This document shows, in pieces, positions 59,201-64,000 of a stretch of 64,000 nucleotides of DNA (within the stretch, counting starts at the first letter, position 1; each line of letters begins with the position of its first letter). A program made the position numbers and the translations under genes. The stretch spans positions 3,182,957-3,246,956 of the forward strand of contig NC_020169.2 in assembly GCF_000224145.3 (NCBI RefSeq), in the 5' to 3' direction. The notes under the pieces are model-generated. The model was not told the origin of the DNA. It did not search any database and was given only the letters and a program-made list of their open reading frames with translations. This DNA is from Ciona intestinalis. Lineage: Eukaryota; Chordata; Ascidiacea; Phlebobranchia; Cionidae.

Positions 59201-60314
59201 TCATAAAAAGGTTGGTTTAATATGAAACTGTTTTTCACTGATTTTTGCCAAAAGGAAGATTGAATTGTAATTTAGTATGCAGCAGAGCCTACAAAAATGT
59301 TTGATTTACCTTTTCTTAATAGGTGATGGAAAGAGAAAATACGGTGAAGATGCATGGGAAAGAAATGATGCAAAAGATCCAACAAACCAGAGAGAATCAA
59401 AGGAAACTTGACAAAGAAATGGAGGAACATCTGAATGATATTGCCCAACATAAAGTATGAAATAAATCTAGTTTTGTCTTTTTTATTTCAAAATGACAAA
59501 GAAATAAAGGAACATCTAAAATCTAAATGATATAGCCCAACATAGCATAGAATATAACCTTTTTTTTCAAATGTGTCAAATGTGATATTCTTTACAGAAA
59601 CAACTATTATTGCGAGCTACGAATACAGCGTTAAAAAACACGATGAATAAATCTGTTCGAGCGCAAGCGATGCGGGAGGAATCTGAGAAAGGATGGAGGA
59701 GGAAACACACGGAGGTCCAGGAGCGTGATCAACAAGTGATACAGAGAACGAAGGTGGATGTGTCGTGGTCTTATCAATAAACATAGTTGTAACTTGTATC
59801 TTGTATGCTTAGTGATTTTAGCATGTGTAGTTGTGAGTATCTGTTTTTGGGCGAGACAGTGATCACTAATTGCTTCTCCAAATTATCAGCCACATAAAAA
59901 AAAACATAAAAATCCCCCACAAAGTAACATACTTGGTAACTTGTAAGCTGGCACCTGGTGTATAAAACATAACATCCGTATTTATTGACTGTCGTCTTCT
60001 GGCTATGCGAGGATAAGTTACATTACATTTACAATATTTTATTTGATTTGTTACATTACATTTACAATATTTTATTTGATTTGCAGGAGGATTTGGAAGC
60101 AAAGGAAAACCGAGTGAAAACTCATCTTCAGCTGAAGGAAGCTGCTTTTGAATTTTCTCGTTTTCAAGCTAAGATCAATGAAGCAGAAAGAGAAATTGTG
60201 AAGCGAAAATCTTCCAACTTTTCCCAGATGGCCCAACAAGCACAACTGACTGCGAACATTGGGAAAGGTCCAAGATCTTCATTTGTTAATTACTCTACTG
60301 TAAAGCTAGGTTAA
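56281..60314 (+). CDS. CCDC177: CCDC177-like coiled-coil protein
   Basis: Coiled-coil protein of unknown molecular role. Twelve plus-strand exons join in frame to 638 aa: 56281-56466, 56665-56864, 57033-57217, 57497-57690, 57975-58097, 58382-58555, 58698-58799, 58907-58999, 59067-59210, 59323-59454, 59598-59753, 60087-60314. The N-terminal block SPRSLDACSRLNIRPIQLL, followed by YNDWEEKRIAKLNKCRKVRE, matches the start of vertebrate CCDC177 (SPRSLEACARLGVKPVELL and YEAERRAKLQQCRAERE). A Ser/Pro/Thr-rich linker comes next, then about 400 residues of Lys/Glu/Gln/Arg-rich coiled coil. The start MEIHLDLYNFE is the first ATG of exon 1. The last five exons and the end of exon 7 recur at 61633-63148. 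Vertebrate CCDC177 is about 700 aa. Orthology rests mainly on the N-terminal block. Confidence 0.85.
59820..60030 (+). mobile_element. SINE-like element in the last CCDC177-like intron
   Basis: Contains CAGTGATCACTAATTGCTTC, CCACAAAGTAACATACTTGG, TAACTTGTAAGCTGGCACCT and a TATGCGAGGATAAGTTACAT tail, all shared with other copies. The second haplotype copy at 62665-62895 is fuller. Confidence 0.45.
60014..60084. repeat. 33-bp tandem duplication before the last CCDC177-like exon
   Basis: GTTACATTACATTTACAATA and its continuation occur twice in a row directly before the acceptor. The second assembled haplotype (about 62884-62920) has one unit, so this is a length polymorphism. Confidence 0.8.
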
Positions 60315-60757
60315 TTCTAACTAGGCTTAATTAGAATTTCAAACATAATAGTGGTGAAAATTGGTAAAGATTTAATAGTACTAGTCTACTATTTTCCATA
60401 AATATTGAGGGTCCAACGAATTCCGTTGCAGTATTAGGACGTATGTTATAATTGCACCATTCTTCACTGTATAAGAATTTATATTTTATATATATATTCG
60501 TTTTTGTACTTGTACTGTATAATCCATTGCAATGTTTGCTTTTTAGTTTTAGTAAACTGACATACTGTGGTATTCCTGTGTTATTTTGCTAAAACAGACA
60601 GTTTTGCAGCCACTAAAACAGCAATATAACACTTTCTATCTAAAAATCATACCCATTCATACTAATAATAATTTATTCATATTTGACCAAAACAATAGCT
60701 CAGCTTGAAACTTCCATGTCTGATATAATTTGAAAAAGAAAAAGTTCCACCTGTTGT
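60315..60757. other. 3' spacer between CCDC177-like gene and a convergent gene
   Basis: AT-rich 3' UTR-type sequence without coding potential. It is repeated nearly identically at 63149-63590. Confidence 0.5.
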
Positions 60758-61000
60758 TCAAATTCTTCGCAGGAAATTGTGAGGATGTTGTGGTTTCAAA
60801 GGAATCCACGTATCACCTTCCCCAACACAGTAACCTTTAGGGTACCTGCTGTCCCAATTATCTCGTTCTGTTTCATAAAGCAATTGGGTCCACTGCTGTG
60901 ACCAAAGCTCCTCAATCGGACAGTAGATATACCGAGTGCATCGGAAGGAATCATTCATAGCATTTCTCATCACACGCTTTAGCTGACTGTTGTCAATGTC
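60758..61000 (-). CDS. Terminal exon of an unrecognised gene (copy truncated by gap)
   Basis: Minus-strand frame ending at 60758, cut on its 5' side by the N gap. It encodes the same residues as the fuller copy at 63591-63887, from DIDNSQLKRVMRNAMN to PHNFLRRI. See that entry for description. Confidence 0.65.
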   Translation of the reverse strand, partial: DIDNSQLKRVMRNAMNDSFRCTRYIYCPIEELWSQQWTQLLYETERDNWDSRYPKGYCVGEGDTWIPLKPQHPHNFLRRI

Positions 61001-61050
61001 NNNNNNNNNNNNNNNNNNNNNNNNNNNNNNNNNNNNNNNNNNNNNNNNNN
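61001..61050. other. Assembly gap of 50 N
   Basis: The sequence left of the gap (58788-60998) recurs at 61633-63835. The gap therefore joins two contigs that overlap as alleles. Confidence 0.98.
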
Positions 61051-61632
61051 ACAAACCCAAATATTTAGATTTAATAAGATCTACATTGCTTAGTTACGTA
61101 ATTTGAAAATATCACCTATAGGTTTATATTAGTCAAATTAGTCTACTCTACACACTGTAACACAAACTTCCATTCTAAGATTTTCACACTGTTAGCAAAC
61201 TCGGTGGATCCTGAATGTCAATTCAATATTCACCCTCTACCGCCACCTTCCGGACAGACTTTATGACAGAAGACATCAAATAGAAAACCAACAGACAATA
61301 TTTTAAAAGATAAAAAATACTTGATTAGTTGTTTTAAGCATAAATATACGGACTGTTCCTTGACGCTTTATGTTTCACTTGTTTTTCACATTCTGTAAAC
61401 AACCTGAAACATTTTGAGCTATTTTTACATAGCGAAAACCGGTCCATCCACATTAAACAGAAAGAGATCAGGGCTAATTTTATACATTTACTTAAAAGCA
61501 TCCAAGCGTCCGTACTGATGATAAAACTGGATATTTTCTGAGAATACCACTGACAGAAGAAAACAGTTACGCACATTATCGCTTTGTTAACGCAACCATG
61601 TCTATCTAATATGAACTACTCATCCAATTAAT
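61051..61632. other. Unplaced 580-bp stretch at the start of the second contig
   Basis: No match elsewhere in the window was noticed and no coding exon is supported. It sits directly before the duplicated CCDC177-like sequence. In the first copy that position is preceded by exon 7, so this may be a contig-end misjoin or an allele-specific insertion. Confidence 0.4.
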
Positions 61633-63148
61633 CAAGAAATAATGGTAAATCTTGTTTAACTGGAACGTTTCATACTATTTAAAAATCAGAACTTCTGCCA
61701 AATCTTAGGTTTATAAATGGAACTCATATATCTATGGTTTTGGAATTATAGGCATTCCAAGAAGCCACTGACCATGACATTAGGGATAGATTGACCAGAG
61801 CTGAAAAGGTGAAGCTGGAAAATGAAATGAAAGAATTGGAAAAAGTAAGTTTGCTAATAGTAATAACTGAATAAAGTTCAATTTTATTTCGTGAAAATGA
61901 ACTATTCTCAGATAAAACTAATGAACAAGCGACAAAGAGAAAGATTTCATGTCCTCCAGGAACAACTGAGGAGGAAGAATCAACATGAGGAAGAAATAAG
62001 AAGAGAAACCATGAATCAGAAGCTTTCCATTGCTAAGCAAAACCATCATAAAAAGGTTGGTTTAAAATGAAACTGTTTTTCACTGATTTTTGCCAAAAGG
62101 AAGATTGAATTGTAATTTAGTATGCAGCAGAGCCTACAAAAATGTTTGATTTACCTTTTCTTAATAGGTGATGGAAAGAGAAAATACGGTGAAGATGCAT
62201 GGGAAAGAAATGATGCAAAAGATCCAACAAACCAGAGAGAATCAAAGGAAACTTGACAAAGAAATGGAGGAACATCTGAATGATATTGCCCAACATAAAG
62301 TATGAAATAAATCTAGTTTTGTCTTTTTTATTTCAAAATGACAAAGAAATAAAGGAACATCTAAAATCTAAATGATATAGCCCAACATAGCATAGAATAT
62401 AAACTTTTTTTTCACAAATGTGTCAAATGTGATATTCTTTACAGAAACAACTATTATTGCGAGCTACGAATACAGCGTTAAAAAACACGATGAACAAATC
62501 TGTTCGAGCGCAAGCGATGCGGGAGGAATCTGAGAAAGGATGGAGGAGGAAACACACGGAGGTCCAGGAGCGTGATCAACAAGTGATACAGAGAACTAAG
62601 GTGGATGTGTCGTGGTCTTATCAATAAACATAGTTGTAACTTGTATCTTGTATGCTTAGTGATTTTAGCAAGTGTAGTTGTATCTGTTTTTGGGCGAGAC
62701 AATTAGCGGCAATTGCTCCAACCCAGTGATCACTAATTGCTTCTCCAAATTATCAGCCACATAAAAAAAAACATAACAATCCCCCACAAAGTAACATACT
62801 TGGTAACTTCTAAGCTGGCACTCGGTGTATAAAACATAACATCCGTATTTAACGACTGTCATCTTCTGGCTATGCGAGGATAAGTTACATTACATTTACA
62901 ATATTTTATTTGATTTGCAGGAGGATTTGGAAGCAAAGGAAAACCGAGTGAAAACTCATCTTCAGCTGAAGGAAGCTGCTTTTGAATTTTCTCGTTTTCA
63001 AGCTAAGATCAATGAAGCAGAAAGAGAAATTGTGAAGCGAAAATCTTCCAACTTTTCCCAGATGGCCCAACAAGCACAACTGACTGCGAACATTGGGAAA
63101 GGTCCAAGATCTTCATTTGTTAATTACTCTACTGTAAAGCTAGGTTAA
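61633..63148 (+). other. Second assembled copy of CCDC177-like exons 8-12
   Basis: Repeats 58788-60314 almost base for base. Exon equivalents are 61752-61844, 61912-62055, 62168-62299, 62445-62600 and 62921-63148, with only the last few bases of exon 7 at the left edge. The exon differences noticed are synonymous (AAT/AAC, ACG/ACT); introns differ by small indels and the SINE/33-bp variants. All exons keep open frames and splice sites. This is best read as the other haplotype rather than a paralogue. Confidence 0.85.
62665..62895 (+). mobile_element. SINE-like element, fuller haplotype copy
   Basis: Contains the ACAATTAGCGGCAATTGCTC and CAACCCAGTGATCACTAATT segment partly missing from the first copy, then the shared AAAGTAACATACTTGGTAAC body. 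Confidence 0.45.
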
Positions 63149-63590
63149 TTCTAACTAGGCTTAATTAGAATTTCAAACATAATAGTGGTGAAAATTGGTA
63201 AAGATTTAATAGTACTAGTCTACTATTTTCCATAAATATTGAGGGTCCAACGAATTCCGTTGCAGTATTAGGACGTATGTTATAATTGCACCATTCTTCA
63301 CTGTATAAGAATTTATATTTTATATATATATTCGTTTTTGTACTTGTACTGTATAATCCATTGCAATGTTTGCTTTTTAGTTTTAGTAAACTGACATACT
63401 GTGGTATTCCTGTGTTATTTTGCTAAAACAAACAGTTTTGCAGCCACTAAAACAGCAGTATAACACTTTCTATCTAGAAAATCATACCCATTCATACTAA
63501 TAATAATTTATTTATTTGACCAAAACAATAGCTCAGCTTGAAACTTCCATGTCTGATATAATTTGAAAAAGAAAAAGTTCCACCTGTTGT

Positions 63591-63887
63591 TCAAATTCTT
63601 CGCAGGAAATTGTGAGGATGTTGTGGTTTCAAAGGAATCCACGTATCACCTTCCCCAACACAGTAACCCTTAGGGTACCTGCTGTCCCAATTATCTCGTT
63701 CTGTTTCATAAAGCAATTGGGTCCACTGCTGTGACCAAAGCTCCTCAATCGGACAGTAGATATACCGAGTGCATCGGAAGGAATCATTCATAGCATTTCT
63801 CATCACACGCTTTAGCTGACTGTTGTCAATGTCCCACAAGTTAGTTGGACTTAACATATTCGGCAAAGCATCCAGTTCTTCAATAAC
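63591..63887 (-). CDS. Terminal exon of an unrecognised minus-strand gene
   Basis: Last exon of a gene whose remaining exons lie beyond the window. An acceptor (AATTTAG) precedes it, and the frame runs about 98 codons from VIEELDALPNMLSPTNLW to PHNFLRRI and stop. It is rich in Trp, Tyr and Arg, with no signal peptide, membrane segment or known motif that I recognise. Conservation of frame and sequence in both assembled haplotypes supports it as real coding sequence. It is convergent with the CCDC177-like gene. Confidence 0.6.
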   Translation of the reverse strand, partial: VIEELDALPNMLSPTNLWDIDNSQLKRVMRNAMNDSFRCTRYIYCPIEELWSQQWTQLLYETERDNWDSRYPKGYCVGEGDTWIPLKPQHPHNFLRRI

Positions 63888-63901
63888 CTAAATTTGAAAA
63901 T

Positions 63902-63932
63902 AAATTATATATATATATATATATAATTTATT
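63902..63932. repeat. TA dinucleotide microsatellite
   Basis: About eleven TA repeats in the intron upstream (minus sense) of the terminal exon. A similar TA run lies at about 47754-47778. Confidence 0.8.
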
Positions 63933-64000
63933 ATATTTACTAAATTTTTATTAAACCAACATAATGTATTTAAAAAGTTGCCCAACCAAGATACTGATTA

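Noticed and set aside
1-64000. CRISPR arrays, bacterial operons or prophage
   Set aside because: Gene structure is plainly eukaryotic and no regularly spaced repeats were seen.

Overview
The window looks like a piece of a tunicate genome, most probably Ciona. The genes are invertebrate-chordate orthologues (VANGL, BICRA/BICRAL, BAX, MRPL40, USP25/28, ZC3H10, LSM1, CCDC177) with many short GT-AG introns in AT-rich DNA. Copies of a small inverted-repeat transposon of the kind known from Ciona are frequent. Two 50-base N gaps (42821-42870 and 61001-61050) are each flanked by near-identical duplicated sequence, as expected when two haplotypes of a very polymorphic genome are scaffolded side by side.

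Layout. (1) 1-12660, plus strand: two tandem paralogous receptors, each with a long ectodomain of LDL-receptor class A modules followed by a rhodopsin-type seven-helix domain. The first is cut by the window edge, the second is complete. At least eleven MITE copies sit in or beside them. (2) 13319-20729, minus: a complete 14-exon VANGL (Van Gogh/Strabismus) planar-polarity gene, convergent with receptor 2. (3) 20730-27878: about 7 kb without a recognisable gene, the upstream side of VANGL. (4) 27879-32348, minus: BICRA/BICRAL (GLTSCR1 family, ncBAF chromatin remodelling), 13 coding exons plus a 5' leader exon near 33 kb. (5) 34751-35722, plus: an intronless BAX-like gene. (6) 36675-37376, plus: MRPL40, 3 exons. 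(7) 37732-49001, minus: USP25/28-type deubiquitinase, 22 coding exons, one of which appears twice around the first gap. (8) 50396-53864, minus: ZC3H10. (9) 54249-54662, minus: LSM1. (10) 56281-60314, plus: CCDC177-like coiled-coil gene, 12 coding exons, with its last five exons repeated at 61633-63148 after the second gap. (11) A minus-strand terminal exon of an unrecognised gene, truncated at 60758 and fuller at 63591.

The genes share no pathway: planar polarity, chromatin remodelling, apoptosis, mitochondrial translation, deubiquitination and mRNA decay are interleaved as in an ordinary compact chordate genome. Exon chains were checked by hand for splice dinucleotides and reading-frame phase. 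The predicted lengths are receptor 1 895 aa (partial), receptor 2 931, VANGL 535, BICRA-like 996, BAX-like 323, MRPL40 194, USP 1067, ZC3H10 677, LSM1 137 and CCDC177-like 638. Boundaries may be off by a base or two.

The most interesting local signals are four. A conversion-like tract of about 140 bp is almost identical in one LDLa exon of the two receptors. A perfect 34-bp palindrome with 7-bp flanking direct repeats lies inside a MITE. One intron differs between the receptor paralogues. An hAT-like insertion is present on only one of two assembled haplotypes.
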